A stretch of DNA of 19,300 nt, taken from Polyrhizophydium stewartii (lineage: Eukaryota > Chytridiomycota > Chytridiomycetes > Rhizophydiales). This document shows, piece by piece, positions 1 to 8,513 of this stretch. Under the pieces are notes generated by a model. That model made no database searches, had not been told where the DNA came from, and was given only the letters and a program-made list of their open reading frames with translations. The position numbers were made by a program, and so were the translations under genes. The stretch lies in the NCBI GenBank assembly GCA_027604665.1, contig JADGIZ010000212.1, positions 1 to 19,300 of the forward strand, in the 5' to 3' direction. The first letter of the stretch is position 1; every line of letters starts with the position of its first letter.

Positions 1-3000
1 CTCGGGGGCTGGGGCCGCGGCGACGGCAGCACACAAGGCAGGCTGCTGTCGGACACGGCCGGTGCGACGGGCCAGGCGCGCGGCCCTGCAGGCGATGGCG
101 ACGCTGGCGCGGCACTGGGCGTCGGCGGTGATCTCGGCGTGGACGGCGACGGCGCACTCGCTCGTCTCGCTCGGCCTGCTGGCGTCGATGCTGGGTCGTC
201 TGCGACACACCATCCAACGCAGCTGGGAAGCGACGATCCGTCGGTGGATGCGACGCCCGGCGGCGCGCCGGCGTGGCGTACAGTGCTGTCAGGCATGCCC
301 GCATTCGAGAAGCAAGCCGTTGCAAGAGCACTGGAAATCAAATCTGTCCACCACATTCCTGAGTCCGAGCTGCATCGCAAGGTCCTTGAGCTTTCCACGT
401 TTGTGCAGCTCAGCGACGCCGCGAAGCTCCAGCTTCTGCTCCGATACAAGTTGCACAATATCACCGACGAGACCATCAAGGATCTGCCATGGAACTTTCT
501 CCAGAGTCTCTCCAGCAAGTTCCTTGGCCACCGTGATGGCACAAACAAGGAACTTCGTGAGAGCATCTTGTCGAGCGCTGGCTTCCACAAGCAGATCGAG
601 CGCGTGCGCGAGCATGGCATGACTCTGGAGCCGCCTGTTGATGATTGTGAGCGCATCACGCAATGTGAGGCATGCGCCATGCATGCGGATCCTGCTTGTG
701 CGGCGAATCGCAGGCTTACCGCATCTCTGGCAACCAAAGCGCTTGCTCGTCTCGCTCGGCCTGCTGGCGTCGATGCTGGGTCGTCTGCGACTCACCACCC
801 AACGCAGGCGGCCAGCGGCGATCCGTCAGCAGATGTGACGCCCGGCGACGCGCCGGCGTGGCATACAGTGCTGTCAGGCATGCCCGCATTCGAGAAGCAA
901 GCCGTCGCAAGGGCTCTGGGAATCAAATCTGTCCACTGTATTCCTGACTACAAGTTGCATCACAAGATCTTTGAGCATCCGGCGTTTGTGCAGCTCAGCG
1001 ACGCCGCCAAGCTGCAGCTTCTGCTCCGATACAAGTCGCAAAATATCACCGACAAGACCATCAAGGATCTGCCCAGAGACTTTCTCCCAAGTCTCTCCAG
1101 CAAGTTCCTTGGACACCGTGATGGCACGATCGAGGAGCTTCACAAGGATATCTTGTCGAGTCCTGGCTTCCGCAAGCAGATCGAGCGTGTGCGCGGGCAT
1201 GGCATGACACTGGAGCCGCCTGTTGATGATGGTGAGCGCATCACGCGATTTGAGGCGTGCGCCATGCGCGCCGATCCTGCTTGTGCGGCGAATAGCAGGC
1301 TGACCGCATCTCTGGCAACCAAAGCGCTTGCTCGTCTCGCTCGGCCTGCTGGCGTCGATGCTGGGTCGTCTGCGACACACCACCCAACGCAGGCGGCAAG
1401 CGGCGATCCGTCGGTGGATGCGACGCCCGGCGACATGCCGGCGTGGCATACAGTGCTGTCAGGCATTCCCGCATTCGAGAAGCAAGCCGTCGCAAGGGCA
1501 CTGGGCATCAAGTCTGTCGACAATATTCCTGACTCCAAGTTGCATCACAAGATCCTTGTTCATCCCGCGTTTGTGCAGCTTCGCGACGCCGCCAAGCTGC
1601 AGCTTCTGATCCGGTTCAAGTTGCACAATATCACCGACGAGACCATCAAGGATCTGCCATGGAACTTTCTCCAGAGTCTCTCCAGCAAGTTCCTTGGACA
1701 CCGTGATGGCACGATCGAGGAGCTTCGTGAGGGCATCATGTCGAGTCCTGGCTTCCGCAAGCAGATCGAGCGTGTGCACGAGCATGGCATGACTCTGGAG
1801 CCGCCTGATGGTTTTGCTGAGCGCATCACGCAATGTGAGGCATGCGCCATGCACGCCGATCCTGCTTGTGCGGCGAATCGCAGGCTGACCGCATCTCTGG
1901 CAACCAAAGCGCTTGCTCGTCTCGCTCGGCCTGCTGGCGTCGATGCTGGGTCGTCTGCGACTCACCACCCAACGCAGGCGGCCAGCGGCGATCCGTCAGC
2001 AGATGTGACGCCCGGCGACGCGCCGGCGTGGCATACAGTGCTGTCAGGCATGCCCGCATTCGAGAAGCAAGCCGTCGCAAGGGCTCTGGGAATCAAATCT
2101 GTCCACTGTATTCCTGACTACAAGTTGCATCACAAGATCTTTGAGCATCCGGCGTTTGTGCAGCTCAGCGACGCCGCGAAGCTCCAGCTTCTGCTCCGAT
2201 ACAAGTCGCACAATATCACCGACAAGACCATCAAGGGTCTGCCCAGGAACTTTCTCCATAGTCTCTCCAGCAAGTTCCTTGGACACCGTGATGGCACAAA
2301 CAAGGAACTTCGTGAGGGCATCATGTCGAGTCCTGGCTTCCGCAAGCAGATCGAGCGCGTGCGCGAGCATGGCATGACTCTGGAGCCGCCTGCTGATGAT
2401 AGTGAGCACACTGCGCGATGTGAGGCATGCGCCATGCACGCCGATCCTGCTTGTGCGGCGAATCGCAGGCTGACCGCATCTCTGGCAACCAAAGCGCTCG
2501 CTCGTCTCACGCATCTCATCGACGTTGATGCTGGGTCGCCTGCGACTCACCATCCAACGCAGCTGGGAAGCGGCGATCCGTCGGTGAATGCGACGCCCAG
2601 CGACGCGCTGGGATGGCATACAGTGCTGTCAGACATGCCCACATTCGAGAAGCGCGCCATCGCAAAGGCACTGGGCATCAAGTCTGTCGACAATATTCCT
2701 GACTCCAAGCTGCATCGCAAGGTCCTTGAGCATCCCGTGTTTGTTCAGCACGGCGACGCCGCCAAGCTGCAGCTTCTGCTCCGATCCAAGTCACACAATA
2801 TCACCGACGAGACCATCAAGGATCTGCCATGGAACTTTCTCCGGAGTCTCTCGACCAAGTTCCTTGGCCACTGTAATGGCACGACCGAGGAGCTTCGCGA
2901 GGGCATCTTGTTGAGCGCTGGCCTCCGCAAGCAGATCGAGCGCGTGCGCGAGCATGGCATGACTCTGGAGCCGCCTGTTGATGATGGCGAGCGCATCACG

Positions 3001-6000
3001 CGCTGTGAGGCATGCGCCATGCGCGCCGATCCTGCTTGTGCGACGAATCGCAGGCTGACCGCATCTCTGGCAACCAAAGCGCTCGCTGGTCCCACTCATC
3101 TCATCGATGTTGATGCTGAGTCGTCTGCAACACACCAGCCAGTGCAGGCGGGTGGAAGCGATCCGTCGGTGAATGCGACGCCCGGCGACATGCCGGCGTG
3201 GCATACAGTGCTGTCAGACATGCCTGCATTCGAGAAGCAAGCCGTCGCAAAGGCACTGGGCATCAAGCCTGTCGACCGTGCCTCAGATTCGGAGTTGCAT
3301 CGCAAGATCCTTGAGCATCCGGCGTTTGTGCAGCTCAGCGACGCCGCGAAATTCGACATCCTGCTCCGTTTCAAGTCGCACAATATCACCGATGAGACCA
3401 TCAAGGGTCTGCCCAGAGACTTTCTCCAGAGTCTCTCCAGCAAGTTTCTCAGCCACCGTGATGGCACGATCGAGGAGCTTCGCGAGGGCATCTTGTCGAG
3501 CGCTGGCTTCCGCAAGCAGATCGAGCGTGTGCGCGAGCATGGCATGACTCTGGAGCCGCCTGTTGATGATGGTGAGTGCATCACGCGCTGTGAGGCATGC
3601 GCCATGCGCGCCGATCCTGCTTGTGCGGCGAATCGCAGGCTGACCGCATCTCTGGCAACCAAAGCGCTCGCTGGTCCCACTCATCTCATCGACGTTGATG
3701 CTGAGTCGTCTGCAACACACCAGCCAGTGCAGGCGGGTGGAAGCGATCCGTTGGTGAATGAGACGCCCGATGACATGCCGGCGTGGCATACAGTGCTGTC
3801 AGACATGCCCACATTCGAGAAGCGCGCCGTCGCAAAGGCACTGGGCATCAAGTCTGTCGACCATACTTCTGAATCCGAGTTGCATCGCAAGATCCTTGAG
3901 CATCCGGCGTTTGTGCAGCTCAGCGACGCCGCGAAATTCGACATCCTGCTCCGATACAAGTCGCACAATATCACCGACGGGACCATCAAGGATCTGCCCA
4001 GGCATTTTCTCCAGAGTCTCTCCAGCAAGTTCCTTGGCCACTGTAATGGCACAAACAAGGAACTTCGCGAGGGCATCTTGTCGAGCGCTGGCTTCCGCAA
4101 GCAGATCGAGCGCGTGCGCGAGCATGGCATGACTCTGGAGCCGCCTGTTGATGATGGTGAGCGCATCACGCAATGTGAGGCGTGCGCCATGCGCGCCGAT
4201 CCTGCTTGTGCGGCGAATCGCAGGCTGACCGCATCTCTGGCAACCAAAGCGCTCGCTGGTCCCACTCATCTCATCGACGTTGATGCTGAGTCGTCTGCAA
4301 CACACCAGCCAGTGCAGGCGGGTGGAAGCGATCCGTCGGTGAATGCGACGCCCGGCGACATGCCGGCGTGGCATACAGTGCTGTCAGACATGCCTGCATT
4401 CGAGAAGCAAGCCGTCGCAAGGGCACTGGGAATCAAGCCTGTCGACCGTGCCTCAGATTCGGAGTTGCATCGCAAGATCCTTGAGCATCCGGCGTTTGTG
4501 CAGCTCAGCGACGCCGCGAAATTCGACATCCTGCTCCGTTTCAAGTCGCACAATATCACCGACAAGACCATCAAGGGTCTGCCCAGGAACTTTCTCCATA
4601 GTCTCTCCAGCAAGTTCCTTGGACACCGTGATGGCACGATCGAGGAGCTTCGCGAGGGCATCTTGTCGAGCGCTGGCTTCCGCAAGCAGATCGAGCGCGT
4701 GCGCGAGCATGGCATGACTCTGGAGCCGCCTGTTGATGATGGTGAGCGCATCACGCAATGTGAGGCGTGCGCCATGCGCGCCGATCCTGCTTGTGCGGCG
4801 AATCGCAGGCTGACCGCATCTCTGGCAACCAAAGCGCTCGCTGGTCCCACTCATCTCATCGACGTTGATGCTGAGTCGTCTGCAACACACCAGCCAGTGC
4901 AAGCGGGTGGAAGCGATCCGTCGGTGAATGCGACGCCCGGCGACATGCCGGCGTGGCATACAGTGCTGTCAGACATGCCTGCATTCGAGAAGCGCGCCGT
5001 CGCAAAGGCACTGGGCGTCAAGCCTGTCGACTGTGCCTCAGATTCGGAGTTGCATCGCAAGATCCTTGAGCATCCGGCGTTTGTGCAGCTCAGCGACGCC
5101 GCGAAATTCGACATCCTGCTCCGATACAAGTCGCACAATATCACCGACGGGACCATCAAGGATCTGCCCAGGCATTTTCTCCAGAGTCTCTCCAGCAAGT
5201 TCCTTGGACACCGTGATGGCACGATCGAGGAACTTCGTGAGGGCATCTTGTCGAGCGCTGGCTTCCGCAAGCAGATCGAGCGCGTGCGCGAGCATGGCAT
5301 GACTCTGGAGCCGCCTGTTGATGATGGTGAGCGCATCACGCAATGTGAGGCGTGCGCCATGCATGCCAATCCCACTTGCGCGATGCATCTCAGGCTGACC
5401 GCATCTCTGCCAACAGCACGCGATAGGGTAGTTTTGGCGACGCCTGATATCAACGCTGAGTCCAAGAACGCAATTGCAACACAAGATCCGCCGGGCTTGT
5501 CTTCAGAGCTCGTCACACCTCCGCCTCCATCTGCGGCAGTCACTTGCGGCGCCACGGAGACTCAACAGCCAGCCAAGCCTCGGTCCCGCAGGTCATCCAA
5601 GTCGTGCGACGCTGCAAACGTATCAGGCGGCCATGCAGCTGCCACAGATCTGGAGCTGCAAGCGGATGTTACAAACCGCGCGCTGCGGCGCAAGGCGCCA
5701 GTGGCATCCGCCGATCCTGCTGCCATCGAGCAGCCGTCTCCTCACAAGCCTCGATCGCGCAAGCCCGCCACGCCGGCCGCGCCAGCAGTTCCCGAGACAG
5801 ACTGCGCACCAGAACCGGCCGCAGGGACGCCTGAACCAAGTGCCTCGGACTGGACCGCGGCGCTTGCGAGGCTCGGCGTCGCACAGCTGCAAGGCGTGTG
5901 CCGGTCGCTCGGCATCTCGACAGGCGGCACAAAGCCGCAGCTCCTTGAGCGCATCGCAGCATGCGTCGGCGACGCACAGCGCACCGTGCCGCAGTCGATC

Positions 6001-7041
6001 CTCGCCATCGACATTGGGCTGGCCAATCTGGGCTTTGCGCACATCCGGCTGTCGCGCGGCGGATCTGGCGTGCGGCAACCAGACCAAGCGGCGATGCCGG
6101 CCGTCGAGATCAGCGACTGGGGCGTGGAGCAGCTGGGCAACGACGGCGCGTTCACGCCGATGCGCTTTGCTGGGCTGATCCAGCAGATGCTCGATGCGCG
6201 GCTTCTCAAGCCCGACCTGGACACGGTGCTGATCGAGCGCATGTCGTGGCGGCCGCTCGGACCCCGAATGGCCATTCCGCACACGATCTTGCGCGCGACG
6301 TCGATGGAGGCGATGCTTGTGGGCATGCTGCACGAGCGGGCTCGTACGCGGCAGGCTCAAAGCGGTGGAACGCAGCCGGATCTGCGTGTGACGTCCGTGC
6401 AGCCTGGCGCCGTGTCGCTGCACTTTGGGTTGTCGATCTCGGCAATAAGGCGAAAGACACGAAAGGGTTCGGTAGACAAGGAAGCAGAAGAGGGCGACGG
6501 CGAGAGCGACGATGCTAGTGCGGCGTCGCTGGACGATGAGGTCGAGGGCATGAAGAAGCAGTCTGCAAGCGCGCAGTATACGTTCAAGAAGCGGCGGTCC
6601 GTCGCAGTTGTGCGAGCGATCTTGGCGAGCGGCCGCGTGCGTTGCCCGCCGAATCTGCGCGCCATGTTCGAGGGTCAGCGCAAGCGCGACGATCTGAGCG
6701 ACAGCCTGCTTGTTGCGCTTGCATACGCCGAATGGCACACCAATGCGTTGGCGCTTCCGACCAGCCCGTTGTGCCAGCCGTCTGGCGCTGCTGCACCCAA
6801 ACCGCGGCGCAAGAAGGCGACCAAACCAGCGATGCCGTCTGAAGGCGAGCCAGATGCAGAGCTCTCCAAACCGCGGCGCAAGAAGGCGGCCAAGTCGGCG
6901 ATGCCGTCCGAGGCACAGCAGGATTCGGAGCCCGCCAAGCCAAGGCGCAAGAAGGAGACCAAGCCAGCGATACCTTCTGAAGGCGGGCTGGAAGCGGAGC
7001 TCGCCAAGCCAAGACGCGGTCGGCCTCGTTTGGAGCAATGA
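1..7041 (+). CDS. CCE1: Cce1/Ydc2-type Holliday-junction resolvase fused to nine 195-aa tandem repeats (5' partial)
   Basis: The frame is open from base 1 to the TGA at 7039-7041. It has no ATG before about 295, inside the first repeat, so the true start lies left of the window (or in an upstream exon). Order: Gly-rich leader (1-153); nine 195-residue units (154-5418); a Pro/Ala/Lys-rich linker with KPRSR motifs; a SAP domain (about 5848-5973); the resolvase domain (about 5995-6740); and a basic KPRRKK tail ending in an AT-hook-like KPRRGRP. The resolvase domain keeps the acidic residues expected in Ydc2: Asp in ILAIDIG (codon 6010), Glu in VLIERM (6235), and two Asp in RDDLSDSLL (6688 and 6700). 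Known relatives are RNase H-fold mitochondrial four-way-junction resolvases of roughly 250-350 residues, often with a SAP-like N terminus. The enzyme is therefore probably active. Mitochondrial targeting cannot be judged because the N terminus is missing. The repeats are not a family I recognise. Confidence 0.85.
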   Translation, partial: LGGWGRGDGSTQGRLLSDTAGATGQARGPAGDGDAGAALGVGGDLGVDGDGALARLARPAGVDAGSSATHHPTQLGSDDPSVDATPGGAPAWRTVLSGMPAFEKQAVARALEIKSVHHIPESELHRKVLELSTFVQLSDAAKLQLLLRYKLHNITDETIKDLPWNFLQSLSSKFLGHRDGTNKELRESILSSAGFHKQIERVREHGMTLEPPVDDCERITQCEACAMHADPACAANRRLTASLATKALARLARPAGVDAGSSATHHPTQAASGDPSADVTPGDAPAWHTVLSGMPAFEKQAVARALGIKSVHCIPDYKLHHKIFEHPAFVQLSDAAKLQLLLRYKSQNITDKTIKDLPRDFLPSLSSKFLGHRDGTIEELHKDILSSPGFRKQIERVRGHGMTLEPPVDDGERITRFEACAMRADPACAANSRLTASLATKALARLARPAGVDAGSSATHHPTQAASGDPSVDATPGDMPAWHTVLSGIPAFEKQAVARALGIKSVDNIPDSKLHHKILVHPAFVQLRDAAKLQLLIRFKLHNITDETIKDLPWNFLQSLSSKFLGHRDGTIEELREGIMSSPGFRKQIERVHEHGMTLEPPDGFAERITQCEACAMHADPACAANRRLTASLATKALARLARPAGVDAGSSATHHPTQAASGDPSADVTPGDAPAWHTVLSGMPAFEKQAVARALGIKSVHCIPDYKLHHKIFEHPAFVQLSDAAKLQLLLRYKSHNITDKTIKGLPRNFLHSLSSKFLGHRDGTNKELREGIMSSPGFRKQIERVREHGMTLEPPADDSEHTARCEACAMHADPACAANRRLTASLATKALARLTHLIDVDAGSPATHHPTQLGSGDPSVNATPSDALGWHTVLSDMPTFEKRAIAKALGIKSVDNIPDSKLHRKVLEHPVFVQHGDAAKLQLLLRSKSHNITDETIKDLPWNFLRSLSTKFLGHCNGTTEELREGILLSAGLRKQIERVREHGMTLEPPVDDGERITRCEACAMRADPACATNRRLTASLATKALAGPTHLIDVDAESSATHQPVQAGGSDPSVNATPGDMPAWHTVLSDMPAFEKQAVAKALGIKPVDRASDSELHRKILEHPAFVQLSDAAKFDILLRFKSHNITDETIKGLPRDFLQSLSSKFLSHRDGTIEELREGILSSAGFRKQIERVREHGMTLEPPVDDGECITRCEACAMRADPACAANRRLTASLATKALAGPTHLIDVDAESSATHQPVQAGGSDPLVNETPDDMPAWHTVLSDMPTFEKRAVAKALGIKSVDHTSESELHRKILEHPAFVQLSDAAKFDILLRYKSHNITDGTIKDLPRHFLQSLSSKFLGHCNGTNKELREGILSSAGFRKQIERVREHGMTLEPPVDDGERITQCEACAMRADPACAANRRLTASLATKALAGPTHLIDVDAESSATHQPVQAGGSDPSVNATPGDMPAWHTVLSDMPAFEKQAVARALGIKPVDRASDSELHRKILEHPAFVQLSDAAKFDILLRFKSHNITDKTIKGLPRNFLHSLSSKFLGHRDGTIEELREGILSSAGFRKQIERVREHGMTLEPPVDDGERITQCEACAMRADPACAANRRLTASLATKALAGPTHLIDVDAESSATHQPVQAGGSDPSVNATPGDMPAWHTVLSDMPAFEKRAVAKALGVKPVDCASDSELHRKILEHPAFVQLSDAAKFDILLRYKSHNITDGTIKDLPRHFLQSLSSKFLGHRDGTIEELREGILSSAGFRKQIERVREHGMTLEPPVDDGERITQCEACAMHANPTCAMHLRLTASLPTARDRVVLATPDINAESKNAIATQDPPGLSSELVTPPPPSAAVTCGATETQQPAKPRSRRSSKSCDAANVSGGHAAATDLELQADVTNRALRRKAPVASADPAAIEQPSPHKPRSRKPATPAAPAVPETDCAPEPAAGTPEPSASDWTAALARLGVAQLQGVCRSLGISTGGTKPQLLERIAACVGDAQRTVPQSILAIDIGLANLGFAHIRLSRGGSGVRQPDQAAMPAVEISDWGVEQLGNDGAFTPMRFAGLIQQMLDARLLKPDLDTVLIERMSWRPLGPRMAIPHTILRATSMEAMLVGMLHERARTRQAQSGGTQPDLRVTSVQPGAVSLHFGLSISAIRRKTRKGSVDKEAEEGDGESDDASAASLDDEVEGMKKQSASAQYTFKKRRSVAVVRAILASGRVRCPPNLRAMFEGQRKRDDLSDSLLVALAYAEWHTNALALPTSPLCQPSGAAAPKPRRKKATKPAMPSEGEPDAELSKPRRKKAAKSAMPSEAQQDSEPAKPRRKKETKPAIPSEGGLEAELAKPRRGRPRLEQ
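154..5418 (+). repeat. Nine tandem 585-bp coding repeats (195 aa each)
   Basis: Units start at 154, 739, 1324, 1909, 2494, 3079, 3664, 4249 and 4834. Each is exactly 585 bp with no insertion or deletion that I can find. A decayed start of a tenth unit (TPDINAES against HLIDVDAES) follows the last one. Each unit has a Thr/Pro/Asp-rich spacer (residues 1-40), then a probably helical domain starting near Trp41 (W-x-TVLS-x-MP-x-FEK), conserved blocks FVQ (83-85), NITD (102-105), SSKFL (120-124) and KQIERV (146-151), and a C-x2-C-x7-C motif at 171/174/182. Units 1-4 carry ARPAGVDAG at the front, while 6-9 carry GPTHLIDVDAE. Unit 5 is intermediate. Confidence 0.95.
5848..5973 (+). other. SAP DNA-binding domain within the resolvase protein
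   Basis: The translation begins DWTAALARLGVAQLQGVCRS and continues LGISTGGTKPQLLERI. This is the two-helix SAP pattern: a leucine-rich first helix, a Gly-containing turn with GTKPQL, and a second helix ending LLERI. SAP domains bind DNA and are commonly found just before the catalytic domain in Cce1/Ydc2 proteins. Here the domain ends only a few codons before the first catalytic strand, as expected for that architecture. Confidence 0.75.
5995..6740 (+). other. Cce1/Ydc2 catalytic (RNase H-fold) domain
   Basis: The first strand is ILAIDIGLANLGFAHI with the metal-binding Asp at 6010-6012. A second strand, TVLIERMSWRP, holds the catalytic Glu at 6235-6237. A helix IPHTILRATSMEAML follows. The last helix, KRDDLSDSLLVALAYAEW, supplies the final acidic residues at 6688 and 6700. 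An acidic, Ser-rich insertion (about 6470-6560, rich in Glu/Asp) interrupts the middle of the domain and is probably a surface loop. All four expected acidic residues are present, so the domain does not look decayed. Confidence 0.82.
6799..7038 (+). repeat. Basic C-terminal tail with three KPRRKK repeats and an AT-hook-like end
   Basis: Three imperfect units of roughly 25-28 residues each begin KPRRKK and continue with a KPAMPSE-like stretch and an acidic spacer. They are followed by a fourth, KPRRGRPRLEQ, which contains the GRP core of an AT-hook and ends the protein. The repeat at DNA level is imperfect. The likely role, by inference, is non-specific or minor-groove DNA binding in support of the resolvase. 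Confidence 0.7.
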
Positions 7042-7124
7042 AGCAAGTTCTACAGCCTTCCATGCCCATCCATATGCCTCCAGGCGACAAAAGGCTGCTG
7101 CTGCCCCTCTCCCGACATCGACCC
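7042..7124 (+). promoter_or_regulatory. Short gap between resolvase stop and FES1 start
   Basis: Only 83 bp separate the TGA at 7039-7041 from the chosen FES1 ATG at 7125. Both genes are on the plus strand, so the FES1 promoter must lie in this gap or inside the resolvase 3' coding end. I see no TATA-like box. In-frame ATGs at 7062 and 7074 would extend Fes1 by up to 21 residues. Confidence 0.4.
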
Positions 7125-8513
7125 ATGTCTCGGCGTCCCATCACGCAATCAGAGCTGCTGCAGTGGTCCGTGCTCCAGACGGCGACGGCCAACGAGGATG
7201 CGCCGGCGCCGGCGTCAGCGGCTGCCGCCAACCGCGAGCCGATTGTGGGTGTCGCCCACCCGCCTGCCCGCTGCGACTTGGACCCGCCCGCTGACCTGGC
7301 GACGCTGGACGTGCGGCCGAGTGCAGGACCCCAAGTGGATCGAGGTCCTCCTGGGCAAGGAGGACGCCGTGCGCATGCGAGGTGGGCCGCAGTGCCCGTC
7401 CAGTGCTCAGCTGCGACGCACAGCGCTGACGGCCGCCCGCAGAGTGCGTCGAGCGCATCAGCAACACGAGCCTGAGCGAGGACGACCGCATCACGGCGTT
7501 TGACGAGCTCGAGCTGGTGGGTGCCCCGCAGCCGGCGCCCGACGGCGCAACTCTGTCTCGAGCCTCTGTTGCTGACGCTGCGCTTCCGCTCGGCCGCCCG
7601 CTTGCAGCTCGTCGAGTCGCTCGACAACGCGAATGGTGCGTGAGCGGCGATCGGGTGGACACCCGGGAGCGTAGTTGCTAACGCCCCCCCCCCCGCTCTC
7701 GCAGATCTGCGGCCGCTCGGACTGTGGGCGCCCATCATCGGCATGCTCAGCTCGGAGCTTTCGAGCATGCGCATGTACGCCGCGTGGGTGCTGGGCACGG
7801 CCGTGCAGAACAACCCGCAGGCACAAAAGGACGTGAGTGCGATTCCGCCCCGCTCGACGGTTGGGACGGGATGAGATGGAAGAAGCCGTCCGTGCCCCGT
7901 GTCTGACGCTCGATGCTAGTTCCTCGATGCCGGCGGCTTGGAGCCGGTGCTAGGCGTGCTTGAGAACGACTCGGACTCTGAGGTGCGCACCAAGGCCTTC
8001 TACTGCGTGTCGAGCGCGATCCGCCACAACACGACGCTGTTCAAGGCCTTCCACGCCGCCAACGGGTTCCGCGTGGTCGTGTCGGCGCTGCAGAACGCGG
8101 ATCCGGCGCTACTGCGCCGAACCGTGTTCTTCTGGAAGACTCTGCTCGAGACGGATGCGAGCAACGGCGGCGTGCTCGATGCCGACGCCGCGGACGCCGA
8201 TGCGGCCCGCACCATTGCGGATCTGGCTGCGGCGGCCATGAGCGAGCACGGCGTTGCGACCATGGTCATGCATCTCGGCGAGGCTGTTGATCTCGACCTG
8301 ACTGAGAAATGCATCGAGCTGCTGGACACGTTTGCGCGGCGGTTCCCGACCGCCATCGACGCGGACACGCTGAGTGCCATCTCGTCGTCGTTTGTACCAA
8401 AGGTGGAGGCTCGCCTGGATGCCATGCACAAGGCGGATGCAGAGGACGTTGGCGAGGCCAAGGCGATGCTTGCGCGCCTAAGCGAGGCGGTCGCTGCCGC
8501 CAAGTCGTCGTAA
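7125..8513 (+). CDS. FES1: Fes1/HspBP1-type Hsp70 nucleotide exchange factor
   Basis: Six exons: 7125-7244, 7327-7381, 7443-7516, 7608-7635, 7705-7832 and 7920-8513, giving 332 residues. Fes1 is a cytosolic armadillo-repeat protein that releases ADP from Hsp70. Matching stretches are ELLQWSV at the N terminus, DPKWIEVLLG, RITAFDELELLVESLDNAND across three exon joins, LGLWAPIIGML, GTAVQNNPQAQKDF and VRTKAFYCVSSAIRHN. The ATG at 7125 puts LLQWS close to the N terminus, as in other Fes1 proteins. Exon 4 is only 28 bp. All five introns are GT-AG with CTGAC or CTAAC branch sites. The fourth intron has an 11-C tract before its acceptor. The C-terminal half, from about 8150, is less conserved and Ala/Asp-rich. 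Confidence is high for family and for exons 2-6, lower for the exact start. Confidence 0.9.

Noticed and set aside
139..141. GTG at 139 as start of the repeat-resolvase protein
   Set aside because: Nuclear genes rarely start at GTG, and the frame remains open to base 1, so the CDS is treated as truncated by the window edge.
154..5418. Possible CRISPR array, transposon or satellite DNA
   Set aside because: Repeats are 585 bp, coding and in frame throughout, with no spacers, terminal inverted repeats or target duplications.
289..5555. Series of minus-strand open frames of about 170-234 residues, one or two per repeat unit
   Set aside because: They recur every 585 bp because the repeat length is a multiple of three, and they mirror the plus-strand coding repeats. 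Composition is Ser/Arg-rich with no recognisable domain.
5623..7038. Minus-strand open frame of 471 residues opposite the resolvase domain
   Set aside because: The plus-strand frame here contains SAP and Cce1/Ydc2 motifs with correct catalytic residues; the antisense frame is Arg/His/Leu-rich shadow sequence.
7684..7694. Run of 11 C in FES1 intron 4 as a special element
   Set aside because: It lies between the branch site CTAAC and the acceptor, where a pyrimidine tract is expected.
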